The notes: generated from the sequence alone by a model not told the origin. A stretch of 55,642 bases of DNA from an uncultured Bacteroidales bacterium (GCA_903929315.1 CAIYUC010000143.1:1-55642); one strand, 5' to 3'; counted from the first letter of the stretch, positions 9,276-16,931 are shown. Program-made: numbers and translations.

Positions 9276-9592
9276 AATCTGATTTTCTTTATATATTGTT
9301 CTTTATACCATTCCCACCGATCCTCTATATCCTGACGGGCAAATGACAGGGCATATTTTAAATCAGGTACATCTATTACTTTCTTTTCTTTGGTTCCGTC
9401 AGGAGAAAGAATATCTCTGTGAAAAAATCCATGTGAGCAATCATACCTCACCACAGAATACCATTTATCCCGAATCATAATTTCAAATTGGATAATCAAA
9501 TCAATAATCTCCCCTTTATCAGTTCTAAACCGAAACCTTATTCTTTCAGTTCCTTTTTCCCCCAGATAAATAAAAAAATCTTTTTTATTCAT
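9272..9592 (-). CDS. Small hypothetical protein (DUF7718-like); first gene of an overlapping pair
   Basis: I place the start at the ATG at 9592 (MNKKDFFIYLGEKG), giving 106 residues, because a TAATTTTG promoter-like box on the minus strand (9608-9615) lies just upstream and would exclude the longer form starting at 9673. The product has alternating hydrophobic strands, then RDKWYSVVRYDCSHGFFHRD, LSPDGTKEKKVI and a tryptophan-rich C-terminal helix. The CSHGFFHRD signature recalls the DUF7718 family, though I cannot confirm it. The stop codon overlaps the start of the DUF5647-like gene by 4 bp. This could be the effector half of a two-gene module; there is no direct evidence. Confidence 0.7.
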   Translation of the reverse strand: MNKKDFFIYLGEKGTERIRFRFRTDKGEIIDLIIQFEIMIRDKWYSVVRYDCSHGFFHRDILSPDGTKEKKVIDVPDLKYALSFARQDIEDRWEWYKEQYIKKIRL

Positions 9593-9607
9593 AATAATAT
9601 ATAAATA

Positions 9608-9615
9608 CAAAATTA
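9608..9615 (-). promoter_or_regulatory. TAATTTTG -7 box for the small gene pair
   Basis: The minus strand reads TAATTTTG, matching TAnnTTTG, 16 bp upstream of the ATG at 9592. No clear -33 element is visible. It argues for the shorter start. Confidence 0.4.
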
Positions 9616-9699
9616 CAAATTCTTCATTAACAATGCTAAATCTTATTTTGACGTGCCGGTAGAAATAGTTCACATAATCAGACGAAACTTTTAACCCAT

Positions 9700-9740
9700 T
9701 CTCGCAGAGTTTCGCAAAGTTAACCGCAGAGTTTCGCAGA
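9700..9740. repeat. Left arm of the 41-bp inverted repeat around the GxxExxY gene
   Basis: Positions 9700-9721 are a perfect inverted copy of 10141-10162 (22 bp) and 9725-9740 are a perfect inverted copy of 10122-10137 (16 bp). Only the 3 bases between these blocks differ. The arm is built from the phrase CGCAGAGTTTCGCA. Confidence 0.95.
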
Positions 9741-9742
9741 TG

Positions 9743-10120
9743 TTAAAGGTTATTGACTATTCTTACTATACCATATTTCAAAGAAACGATATTGAAATTG
9801 ATAAGAAGTCCTAATTTCTTATTCGTCAACTTCAAATAGGTCAGCAACTGTTTATGATGAACATCCTGCAATGCTTCAACAGATTTGATCTCAATAATGA
9901 CTTTATCATTGACGATAATATCCAACCGAAATCCTATATCAAACCTGATTTCAGCGTAGATGAAAGGAATTCCAACCTGATTTTTAACCCCAAGGCCTAG
10001 TGTTTTTAGCTCATAGGAGAGAGCAACTTCATAAACCGATTCCAATAATCCGGGACCCAGGGCTGAATGAACTTTGAAGGCAGCCCCGCGAATCAAATAG
10101 GAAAGATCATTTTCAGTCAT
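9743..10120 (-). CDS. GxxExxY family protein
   Basis: With the start at the ATG at 10120 (MTENDLSYLIRG) the protein has 125 residues. The name-giving motif is present as GPGLLESVYE (about residues 22-31), followed by a PD-(D/E)XK-like core: FRLDIIVNDKVIIEIKS (about 62-78), with the acidic and lysine residues in place. Proteins of this family are widespread in Bacteroidota and Planctomycetota and related to nuclease folds, but their biological role is not established. The gene fits exactly between two inverted-repeat arms: the start codon is 1 bp from one arm and the stop codon 2 bp from the other. A longer in-frame start at 10171 would be encoded by the repeat itself and is rejected. No promoter fits between the arm and the gene. 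Confidence 0.88.
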   Translation of the reverse strand: MTENDLSYLIRGAAFKVHSALGPGLLESVYEVALSYELKTLGLGVKNQVGIPFIYAEIRFDIGFRLDIIVNDKVIIEIKSVEALQDVHHKQLLTYLKLTNKKLGLLINFNIVSLKYGIVRIVNNL

Positions 10121-10121
10121 T

Positions 10122-10162
10122 TCTGCGAAACTCTGCGAGAAACTTTGCGAAACTCTGCGAGA
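10122..10162. repeat. Right arm of the 41-bp inverted repeat around the GxxExxY gene
   Basis: Reverse complement of 9700-9740 with 38 of 41 positions identical. The two arms and the gene form a 463-bp unit (9700-10162). Confidence 0.95.
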
Positions 10163-10171
10163 AAAAGGCAC

Positions 10172-10783
10172 TTACCATTTTCAATACATTAATCGGACTG
10201 AAATGAAAAGGTGATACAAAAATTTGATTTTTTTTTGCGTCTTGGCGTCTTTGCGGTGAAAAAAACTTCAAACTATCCAACAGGCATTTTATTAAAAATC
10301 AGTCCGGCACCTCAAAAAAAGAATTAGCCGAAATAGCCACACGATCTAACCAAAATATTTACCAAAAAAAGAGGAACCGCTTTATTTTATAGTATCTTTA
10401 TCATCTTATTTTAAATTAGACTATGTATAAATTAAATTATCTCTATCTTTGGGATCACATTATTATCAATGATCCTGACGAAGAGAAGATGAAAGGTGCG
10501 AAGAACCCGGAAATCACAAGCGTGCCAATGCTGCCTGGATCATGGCTTTCGGCTATGATATTTCAGGTTGGTCGAGTAAAATCTACTTTTTAAATGTACG
10601 ATGCATCAGGAAATTTTAACGATCAGGCCTTTCACTTTTGCGCGCACGAAAATCCTTCTTGATAACTAGAGGATAAACAGAAAAAAAATTGTATATTTGT
10701 GTGAAAATTGAATAAGTCAAAACATTAGTATTTTTGAAACTTTGTAACACCAGGAACGTAAAAAAATAATAAAATCAATTAAT
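10172..10783. other. Intergenic region with a G/C-phrase repeat relic and a 56-codon open frame
   Basis: The first part carries TTGCGTCTTGGCGTCTTTGC (about 10228-10247), a phrase related in style to the GxxExxY arms. An ATG at 10423 opens a 56-residue frame (MYKLNYLYLWDHIIINDPDE) ending at 10593; I do not recognise it and it may be a gene remnant. The last part is AT-rich and carries the -7 box at 10692. Otherwise I see nothing. Confidence 0.5.
10692..10699 (+). promoter_or_regulatory. TATATTTG -7 box upstream of the dockerin-like protein gene
   Basis: TATATTTG is a perfect TAnnTTTG match, 84 bp before the ATG at 10784. No good -33 element sits 19-21 bp upstream. It may drive the three secreted-protein genes that follow. 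Confidence 0.5.
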
Positions 10784-12376
10784 ATGAAAAGGGTTGCTCT
10801 ACAAATAAACCGGTTGAATTTATGCCGATCCCTGATTTTTTTGTGCTTCAGCTTGACAGGCTTCGGCTTTCTGCAGGCAGAGACGCACATCCTGAATTCT
10901 ACCGTAATGAAAATTACCCCGGGAACAATGATAATAGCCATGGATAATCTGCTTCTCGATAACGGAGGTGTGTTAAATAACCAGGGTACCATGGTGATCA
11001 AAGGGAACCTTCAGAATAATAACAGTTCACAAAGCAACCTCGGCACCGGAACTTTTATTTTTTCGGGCACATCAGCTCAAACGATCAGCGGACACAATAT
11101 TTTTAAGCATTTGACCATCAATAATTCCGCTGGTGTAGCCATTTTGAATAATGACTCAATAACTGATACGTTGGAATTAACCGGCGGCTTGCTTAAGCTG
11201 AGAACGTCCAACCTGACATTGGGCGCTGCCGCCAAAGTGATCGGAACGCCTTCAGGCACTGCGATGGTTTCTGCCGATTCGACAGGCCAGTTGAGGAAAT
11301 TATATACGGCTACCGGCTCCTTCCTGTTCCCGGTCGGCGACACTACCGGTAATTATACACCGGTAACTTTGAATTTCACCGGCGGAACTTTCGGAAGCGG
11401 CGCATATGCCGGGGTAAACCTGAGGAAAAGAAAATACAATGATCCCAACCTGATCACTGATTACCTGAGACGATACTGGACAGTGACGACCAATGCTGTC
11501 ACCGGTTCGGTTGGCTGTAACGCCACTTTCCAATATGTGTCCGGAGATGTCTATAGTGCGGAAGCCAATTTGTATTGTCTCCGGATGTCTCCACTCACCA
11601 CCTATTCCGCAGCCAATACCGGCACTCATACGCTTAGCGCCAACGGCCTGACCAGTTTCGGGGCTTTTACAGGGGGGCATGGCGCCCTGAATAGCGGTCT
11701 TACCGTTTATCTGCAAGGCCCGTATAGCACGGGTTCGCATAACATGAATACAACCCTCAAAACGGCAAATCTGATCCCGCTTAGTCAACCTTATTCCGGA
11801 TCACCCTGGAATTATTCCGGCGCCGAATCCGTTACTTCCATTCCTGCCAATGTGGTTGACTGGATATTGGTAGAATTGAGACAGGCGGATGTTCCGGCCC
11901 ATGCAACAACCGCCCTGGCCAGAAGGGCTGCTTTCTTATTGAATAACGGCACCGTTGTGGATCTCGACGGCGTCAGCGCGGTGAACTTTTACAATGTTAC
12001 CCTTACACAGAACCTGTTTCCCGTGATCTGGCACCGGAATCACATGCCAATCATTGCCGCAAATGTTGCAGGTATGAACAGCAGCGGAACCTATGCCTAT
12101 GATTACTCCACCGGCAGCGGACAGGTTTATGGCGGCGCCAATGGTTGCAGGCAAATTGATACTTCTCCCGTAAGATGGGGGATGATGGCTGCAGATGCCA
12201 GTAACGACGGGAATATTTATGCAAATGATTATACCGATTACTGGATACCCGAATTCGGGCAAACGAGTACTTACCAGCCCGGAGATTTTAACCTGGATGG
12301 AAATATTTATGCAAATGATTATACCGATTACTGGATACCGAATTTCGGTTTAACCAATCCTTTACCACATCCATAA
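10784..12376 (+). CDS. Secreted protein with C-terminal dockerin-like repeat pair
   Basis: This 530-residue protein has an N-terminal signal sequence (hydrophobic SLIFLCFSLTGFGFL, probable cleavage near QAE). A beta-rich region typical of Bacteroidota surface proteins (about 35-300) follows, with QTISGHNIFKHLTINNSAG and FPVGDTTGNYTPVTLNFTG. A second beta domain covers about 305-455. The last 70 residues hold two near-identical calcium-binding, dockerin-like loops: DASNDGNIYANDYTDYW and DFNLDGNIYANDYTDYW. There is no obvious T9SS sorting tail after them. The 38-bp DNA segment encoding each loop is repeated exactly. It leads a plus-strand run of three exported proteins and faces away from the giant gene at 1-5952, which has a cohesin-like domain. 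Export is well supported; binding to a cohesin is inference. Confidence 0.88.
   Translation: MKRVALQINRLNLCRSLIFLCFSLTGFGFLQAETHILNSTVMKITPGTMIIAMDNLLLDNGGVLNNQGTMVIKGNLQNNNSSQSNLGTGTFIFSGTSAQTISGHNIFKHLTINNSAGVAILNNDSITDTLELTGGLLKLRTSNLTLGAAAKVIGTPSGTAMVSADSTGQLRKLYTATGSFLFPVGDTTGNYTPVTLNFTGGTFGSGAYAGVNLRKRKYNDPNLITDYLRRYWTVTTNAVTGSVGCNATFQYVSGDVYSAEANLYCLRMSPLTTYSAANTGTHTLSANGLTSFGAFTGGHGALNSGLTVYLQGPYSTGSHNMNTTLKTANLIPLSQPYSGSPWNYSGAESVTSIPANVVDWILVELRQADVPAHATTALARRAAFLLNNGTVVDLDGVSAVNFYNVTLTQNLFPVIWHRNHMPIIAANVAGMNSSGTYAYDYSTGSGQVYGGANGCRQIDTSPVRWGMMAADASNDGNIYANDYTDYWIPEFGQTSTYQPGDFNLDGNIYANDYTDYWIPNFGLTNPLPHP
12212..12339 (+). repeat. Exact 38-bp direct repeat encoding the dockerin-like loops
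   Basis: Positions 12212-12249 and 12302-12339 are identical over 38 bp, 90 bp apart and in the same reading frame. Identity at third codon positions points to recent duplication or gene conversion. Confidence 0.92.
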
Positions 12377-12430
12377 TTATGCAGATCTTAACAAAGATTT
12401 CTAATAGTGCCCTATACAAATTTTAATTAT

Positions 12431-14704
12431 ATGAAAAAGATATTTTCATCCTTGTTATTTTTAAGCCTCTCATTTAATTTAATGGCTGTACATCTCTCAT
12501 TTGAGATTCTTAATCCCAGATTTATGAGAGAAGGAGTTAGCCTCAGTAATTATAATTACCTTGATTATGAAGTATGGATTAAAGCAGATAATAATGGCAC
12601 TTATCTTGGTGCAGCTCAAATAATTTGCTCAGCGAACTATTCCAATTTTGTGATTACTTCTCTTCCGAAATTTATTTTAGGTCCTGCTTTTAACCAGGAG
12701 CCTGATGCTTCTGATTATACATATCTTGTAACTCCATCATGGGGTTCCAACAATATCAGTATTGCTATTGTGGTTAGTTCAGTCTATAATTCAGATCCGA
12801 TTGCCTGGGGGGAGTTTAGTCCGGTTACAACTTCCTGGCAATTATTAGGTACAATTCACGTCCGAATAGCGAATATAGGACCTTTATCAGGAATACAATT
12901 TTCGCCTTCTGGTATGGATAGTTATCAAAAATATAAGACAGACATAGGACCTCTTTATACAGCTTATTATGATAGTCCTAATTATTATATAGGGCAGGAT
13001 TTATCATATGTTTATTTAGGAAGGCTTTATTCGAGTGGCAGTGGTTGGTCACAAGTAAATGGAACTTATAATGTTCTGACCAATCATTGGACATCCTCTC
13101 TGAATACAACAGTATGGGATACTTCATCTTCCGCAGCTACAATTGATACTGCACTGGCACTTGCGGGTAAATTAAGAATAAATGCGGCAGCAAGATTAAA
13201 AATAAATGCCAACATGGCTTTGACCTGTTCTGACAGTACGATCATCAATTCAGTGAAAGGTTTGTGGATTTCCGCAGGCACCGGTTCAGGAGGCACCGGA
13301 ACAGCCGATGGCTCATTTATTGACAACGGAACGATCGTTTATAACACAGGAGGGACGGCAAAAGAAGAACGTTACCTTAAGCAGGGAACCACTTCGCCTC
13401 CTCCTCCCAACGGTTACGGCTGGCATTCGCTTTGTATTCCAATAACAAGCACGACAACGGCGCCGTTCAAAAGCCTCTATATGAAGTGGTACGATGAACC
13501 TAACCACAAATACAGATGGGTTATCAATCAGGCTCTTGATTCACTTCTTCCTGCTGCCATGAAAGGCTATTTTATGTGGTCAGATCCTGCAACCACAGGG
13601 AATTACACCGTTGGAGTGACCGGAAGCCTCAACACAGGGAGCAAAAGTATTCCACTGACCCGGACAAATAATGACCCTGGTCCAACCGATTATGATGGCT
13701 ATAACTTCGCCGGAAATCCTTATCCAAGCGCCACGAACTGGGTTTCTTCAGGATGGTCATTGACCAATGTGGATCAATCCATGTGGTTCTGGGTGGATGC
13801 AAGTAATGGTTGGGGTGTTTTTAACCGCAATAGCCCTCAAGATTCAACTTTAGGGGTGTCCAGGTTTATTCCTCCCATGCAGGGATTTTATGTTCATGTG
13901 ACTTCTTCGCAGACCAGCGGGACATTGGCAGTGAATAATACTGCAAGATTACATATTCCGGTTCCCTATTATAAGGACGGTTCCGGTGGTTATAATGACA
14001 GGTTAGTCGTGGATATAGAGGGTACCGGCGGTAAAGATGAAGCGGTTGTACGCTTTGATCCAAGCACCAGCACTTACTTTAATGCCGATTATGATGTTAA
14101 TAAAATGTACGGTTCGGAAGAAGCTCCGCAACTTTATAGTATTGTACCTACGTCACCTGGTGTACCAGGCTATATGGCTCAACCTTCTACAGCAGCTACC
14201 ATTTACGACTTGCCCTGGACTGGTGTTAACCAGGTAGTTCCGTTGGGATTTAGCTGCGGTGTCTCCGGTGACTTCACATTCACTGCGAGCAATATTTCAA
14301 GCTTCCGCACGGGAATTGAGATCTACCTGGAAGATAAACAAGAACCGGGAAACGCATGGCCCGATCTGAGAACAAACCCCGTTTACCGGTTCGCCTATAC
14401 GACCGGCGAGGATCCCAGCAGGTTCATCCTTCATTTTACGAATGTATATTTCGGGATCAGTGACCCAACTATCGATGCTATGCAGATCTATTCATACGAA
14501 GATTTTGTATATGTCAAGAACATTACGGGCGGGAATACACAGGGAGATGTCTTTATCTATGACCTTACCGGCAGGAAGATTTTCCAGGATAAGCTTCAGA
14601 ACAATCCGATCAGCAAATACAGGATCAGTGTGAATGAAGGATATTACCTGGTAAATGTGATCACTCCGGATAATACATATCACCAGAAAGTTTATCTGAA
14701 GTAG
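12431..14704 (+). CDS. Secreted protein with T9SS type A sorting domain
   Basis: The start is placed at the ATG at 12431, because MKKIFSSLLFLSLSFNLMA gives a clean signal peptide; the ATG at 12407 would add eight residues in front. The mature 757-residue precursor has an N-terminal beta-sandwich (about 20-190) that resembles a cohesin-like fold. A Ser/Thr-rich middle follows, then a large region (about 310-670) with GWHSLCIPI, YDGYNFAGNPYPSATNW and PPMQGFYVHVTSS that is shared with the next gene. The last 75 or so residues (VFIYDLTGRKIF, YLVNVITPDNTYHQKVYLK) are a type IX secretion C-terminal sorting domain. It follows the dockerin-like gene by 54 bp and precedes its paralogue by 16 bp, consistent with one operon. 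Ligand unknown. Confidence 0.9.
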   Translation: MKKIFSSLLFLSLSFNLMAVHLSFEILNPRFMREGVSLSNYNYLDYEVWIKADNNGTYLGAAQIICSANYSNFVITSLPKFILGPAFNQEPDASDYTYLVTPSWGSNNISIAIVVSSVYNSDPIAWGEFSPVTTSWQLLGTIHVRIANIGPLSGIQFSPSGMDSYQKYKTDIGPLYTAYYDSPNYYIGQDLSYVYLGRLYSSGSGWSQVNGTYNVLTNHWTSSLNTTVWDTSSSAATIDTALALAGKLRINAAARLKINANMALTCSDSTIINSVKGLWISAGTGSGGTGTADGSFIDNGTIVYNTGGTAKEERYLKQGTTSPPPPNGYGWHSLCIPITSTTTAPFKSLYMKWYDEPNHKYRWVINQALDSLLPAAMKGYFMWSDPATTGNYTVGVTGSLNTGSKSIPLTRTNNDPGPTDYDGYNFAGNPYPSATNWVSSGWSLTNVDQSMWFWVDASNGWGVFNRNSPQDSTLGVSRFIPPMQGFYVHVTSSQTSGTLAVNNTARLHIPVPYYKDGSGGYNDRLVVDIEGTGGKDEAVVRFDPSTSTYFNADYDVNKMYGSEEAPQLYSIVPTSPGVPGYMAQPSTAATIYDLPWTGVNQVVPLGFSCGVSGDFTFTASNISSFRTGIEIYLEDKQEPGNAWPDLRTNPVYRFAYTTGEDPSRFILHFTNVYFGISDPTIDAMQIYSYEDFVYVKNITGGNTQGDVFIYDLTGRKIFQDKLQNNPISKYRISVNEGYYLVNVITPDNTYHQKVYLK

Positions 14705-14720
14705 AAATAAAATCTGCCGG

Positions 14721-16121
14721 ATGCAATTTATCGAGAATCAAGCATCTAGTATCGAGTATCTAGCATCGAGCAACGAGCATCCAGTATCGAGTATCGGGCA
14801 TCTTTTCCTTTTAATCATCCTGATCCTGCCGCTGCCGGCCGCTGCTCTGGACACACTGCATTCGGCGCTGGTTGAGCGCTATATTTCACCGGGTCAGTTG
14901 CATTATTGTTGTATTCCTGTTGCAAGCACTCCTGCACGGGTGTTTGCCCTGTTTACCGTTAAATATTACAAGGAAAACCAGCATTTGTGGAAAACTGTTT
15001 CCGGTAATAGTGATTCCATCCTTAATATTGCAATGGAGGGATACTCAATCTGGTCTACCAGCAGTAATACCGATAGTAATATCATTTATTACAAAGGCAA
15101 AATGAATACGGGAGCCTTTAATATAGTACTGACAAGAACCTGGAACCCGGCTGCAAATCCTCCCGCCTACGACGGTTGGAACGTTGCCGGTAATCTTTAC
15201 CCCAGCGCTTCCGACTTTGAGTCCACCGGATGGACATTAAACAATGTGGATCCAACCATCTATTTTTTTGACGGAGTGAATTATAAACCCTATAACCGGG
15301 TGGATCATCTGGGAAATGGATCCAGTATAATCCCTTCCATGCAGGGATTCTTCGTTCACGTGACCTCCGGCAATTTAGGAATAATGTCAGTGGATAACTC
15401 GACCAGGATGCACAGTCTTCAGCCTTATTATAAAGATATCGAAAGTAATAACGAATTATTGAGCCTTGAAACGGAAGGGAACGGTTATTCAGATGAGACA
15501 TTTATTCAACTGGATTCCAGCGCGACATCCAATTTTGACTGGCGGAATGATGCATATAAGCTATTCGGCATAACGCAATCTCCGCAACTTTATAGTGTGA
15601 TTACCGGCATCTTTGCGTCCATCAATGTTTTGCCGTATTCCGGACCAAATACTATCGTTCCGTTAGGTTTCAGAGTAGGCGTCGCAGGGAGCTATTCGAT
15701 CATCGCGCATGGCATAAACAGCTTTACCTATGTGACTTCAATTTTCCTGAAAGATGCAAAAGAAAATTACTGGCAAAACCTGATGGCCGATTCAATTTAT
15801 TCTTTCACTTCAAACCCAGCCGATGATCCCAACCGGTTCTTTATTTATTTTAATTATATTCCTGCAGGTATTCCTGGTAATAATGAAAACTCCGGGATCA
15901 GTATATATTCGAACGCCGATTTTGTATATATTAAAAACCTGGGCCATGGAAATATCGGGGGTGATATCTGCATATATGACCTTATTGGAAGGCCGGTTTT
16001 CAGGGACAGATTGCAAAATCTGCCGCTAAACAGATTCCGGGTCGGGGTTCAGACAGGATATTATTTGGTAAGAGTTATTACGGAAGAAAATACATGCATA
16101 CGGAAAATATTCCTCAAATGA
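14721..16121 (+). CDS. Secreted T9SS-sorted paralogue with a repeat-encoded N-terminus
   Basis: The 466-residue product aligns with the C-terminal two thirds of the preceding protein: YDGWNVAGNLYPSASDF, IIPSMQGFFVHVTSG and SPQLYSVI correspond to matching segments there. It ends with its own T9SS sorting domain (ICIYDLIGRPVFRDRLQN to RKIFLK). It lacks the N-terminal beta-sandwich of its neighbour. Residues 7-27 (ASSIEYLASSNEHPVSSIGH) are the translation of a heptamer array at about 14738-14800, fused directly to the hydrophobic signal core HLFLLIILILPLPAAALD. No other ATG lies before the signal core, so either the repeat really encodes the signal-peptide n-region or the original start was lost. 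A tandem duplication followed by truncation is the simplest history. Confidence 0.85.
   Translation: MQFIENQASSIEYLASSNEHPVSSIGHLFLLIILILPLPAAALDTLHSALVERYISPGQLHYCCIPVASTPARVFALFTVKYYKENQHLWKTVSGNSDSILNIAMEGYSIWSTSSNTDSNIIYYKGKMNTGAFNIVLTRTWNPAANPPAYDGWNVAGNLYPSASDFESTGWTLNNVDPTIYFFDGVNYKPYNRVDHLGNGSSIIPSMQGFFVHVTSGNLGIMSVDNSTRMHSLQPYYKDIESNNELLSLETEGNGYSDETFIQLDSSATSNFDWRNDAYKLFGITQSPQLYSVITGIFASINVLPYSGPNTIVPLGFRVGVAGSYSIIAHGINSFTYVTSIFLKDAKENYWQNLMADSIYSFTSNPADDPNRFFIYFNYIPAGIPGNNENSGISIYSNADFVYIKNLGHGNIGGDICIYDLIGRPVFRDRLQNLPLNRFRVGVQTGYYLVRVITEENTCIRKIFLK
14738..14800. repeat. Heptamer array E inside the 5' end of a coding region
   Basis: Degenerate ATCNAGY/ATCGAGC units with 7-bp spacing, of the same family and orientation as 6256-6321. 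It lies inside the reading frame of the gene starting at 14721. Confidence 0.85.
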
Positions 16122-16129
16122 GACAAAAT

Positions 16130-16154
16130 GGAGGAATCCTCCTCTTCTTTTTTG
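16130..16154 (+). terminator. Candidate rho-independent terminator after the secreted-protein genes
   Basis: GGAGG-AAT-CCTCC (16130-16142) is followed by TCTTCTTTTTTG. The stem is only 5 bp with a 3-nt loop, so it is a modest candidate, but its position 8 bp after a stop codon is right. Confidence 0.5.
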
Positions 16155-16175
16155 TTGATTTATTTTAAATAATCC

Positions 16176-16206
16176 TTTGAAATTACGCTAAAAGTTCCTA
16201 ATTTTG
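16176..16206 (+). promoter_or_regulatory. Bacteroidetes-type promoter of the tRNA-tuf-ribosomal operon
   Basis: TTTG at 16176-16179 and TAATTTTG at 16199-16206 are separated by exactly 19 nt, an ideal match to TTTG-N19-TAnnTTTG. Transcription would begin about 70-75 nt before tRNA-Thr. Confidence 0.75.
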
Positions 16207-16285
16207 CAGTCCTTTTTGTAAAAAGGGATCTATTTTTTGTGCGTAAATAATTCACTATTAGTTAGATGAATGTTGAAAACCGACT

Positions 16286-16361
16286 GCCGATGTAGCTCAG
16301 CTGGTAGAGCAGCTGATTTGTAATCAGCTGGTCGGCGGTTCGAATCCGTCCATCGGCTCCA
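16286..16361 (+). tRNA. tRNA-Thr (anticodon TGT)
   Basis: Seven-base acceptor stem GCCGATG/CATCGGC, loop TTTGTAA with anticodon TGT, and T loop TTCGAAT. CCA is encoded after the discriminator base. Confidence 0.96.
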
Positions 16362-16471
16362 ATGCCAGAAGTGAAAAAGGGGCAGGGGCGGCCATGAGAA
16401 GTTTATTTTTTTTTGAATCGTTCTTTGAAAAACTGAAATATAAGTGAATTTGTGACCCGAAATTATTATTG

Positions 16472-16551
16472 CACACCCACACTACCTCCACACCCAAACC
16501 CACACTTCCTCACACTCACACTTCCACCACACCCAAACCCACACCCTATTC
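16472..16551. repeat. G-free CACACCC-rich tRNA spacer 1
   Basis: Eighty nucleotides on the plus strand contain no G. They consist of CACACCCACACTACC- and CACCCAAACCCACAC-type units and separate tRNA-Thr from tRNA-Tyr. Confidence 0.9.
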
Positions 16552-16633
16552 GGGGAGATTCCAGAGCGGTCAAATGGGGCAGACTGTAAATCTGTTGGCG
16601 TAGCCTTCGGAGGTTCGATTCCTCCTCTCCCCA
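16552..16633 (+). tRNA. tRNA-Tyr (anticodon GTA)
   Basis: Acceptor stem GGGGAGA/TCTCCCC, anticodon GTA in ACTGTAAAT, a long variable arm as expected for class II tRNA, and T loop TTCGATT. Confidence 0.96.
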
Positions 16634-16692
16634 CTTAACCCACACTCACACCACACCCACACTACGATCACACCCAAACCCACACCCTGCCT
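16634..16692. repeat. CACACCC-rich tRNA spacer 2
   Basis: Same unit types as spacer 1 (CACACCCACACTACGATCAC then CACCCAAACCCACAC), with only isolated G bases. It separates tRNA-Tyr from tRNA-Gly. Confidence 0.85.
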
Positions 16693-16765
16693 GCGGAAGT
16701 AGCTCATTTGGTAGAGCGAAAGCCTTCCAAGCTTTAGGTGGCGGGTTCGAGCCCCGTCTTCCGCT
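16693..16765 (+). tRNA. tRNA-Gly (anticodon TCC)
   Basis: Acceptor stem GCGGAAG/CTTCCGC, anticodon TCC in CCTTCCAAG, and T arm GGGTTCGAGCCCC. Confidence 0.96.
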
Positions 16766-16858
16766 CAATCTTGCACACCCACACTACGATCACACCCAAA
16801 CTCACACCCAAACCTAGTCACACTCACACTTCAATCACACCCAAACCCACACCTCCAC
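16766..16858. repeat. CACACCC-rich tRNA spacer 3
   Basis: A third spacer of the same composition, repeating the ACACCCACACTACGATCACA phrase of spacer 2 and CACCCAAACCCACACC, between tRNA-Gly and the second tRNA-Thr. Confidence 0.85.
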
Positions 16859-16931
16859 GCCGATGTAGCTCAGTTGGTAGAGCACTTCCTTGGTAAGGAA
16901 GGGGTCACGAGTTCAAATCTCGTCGTTGGCT
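16859..16931 (+). tRNA. tRNA-Thr (anticodon GGT)
   Basis: Acceptor stem GCCGATG/CGTTGGC (two wobble pairs), anticodon GGT in CTTGGTAAG, and T loop TTCAAAT. It precedes tuf by 58 bp. Confidence 0.96.

Noticed and set aside
10784-12376. T9SS sorting domain at the end of the dockerin-like protein
   Set aside because: The C-terminus ends a few residues after the second loop (NPLPHP), with none of the usual sorting-domain pattern seen in the next two genes.
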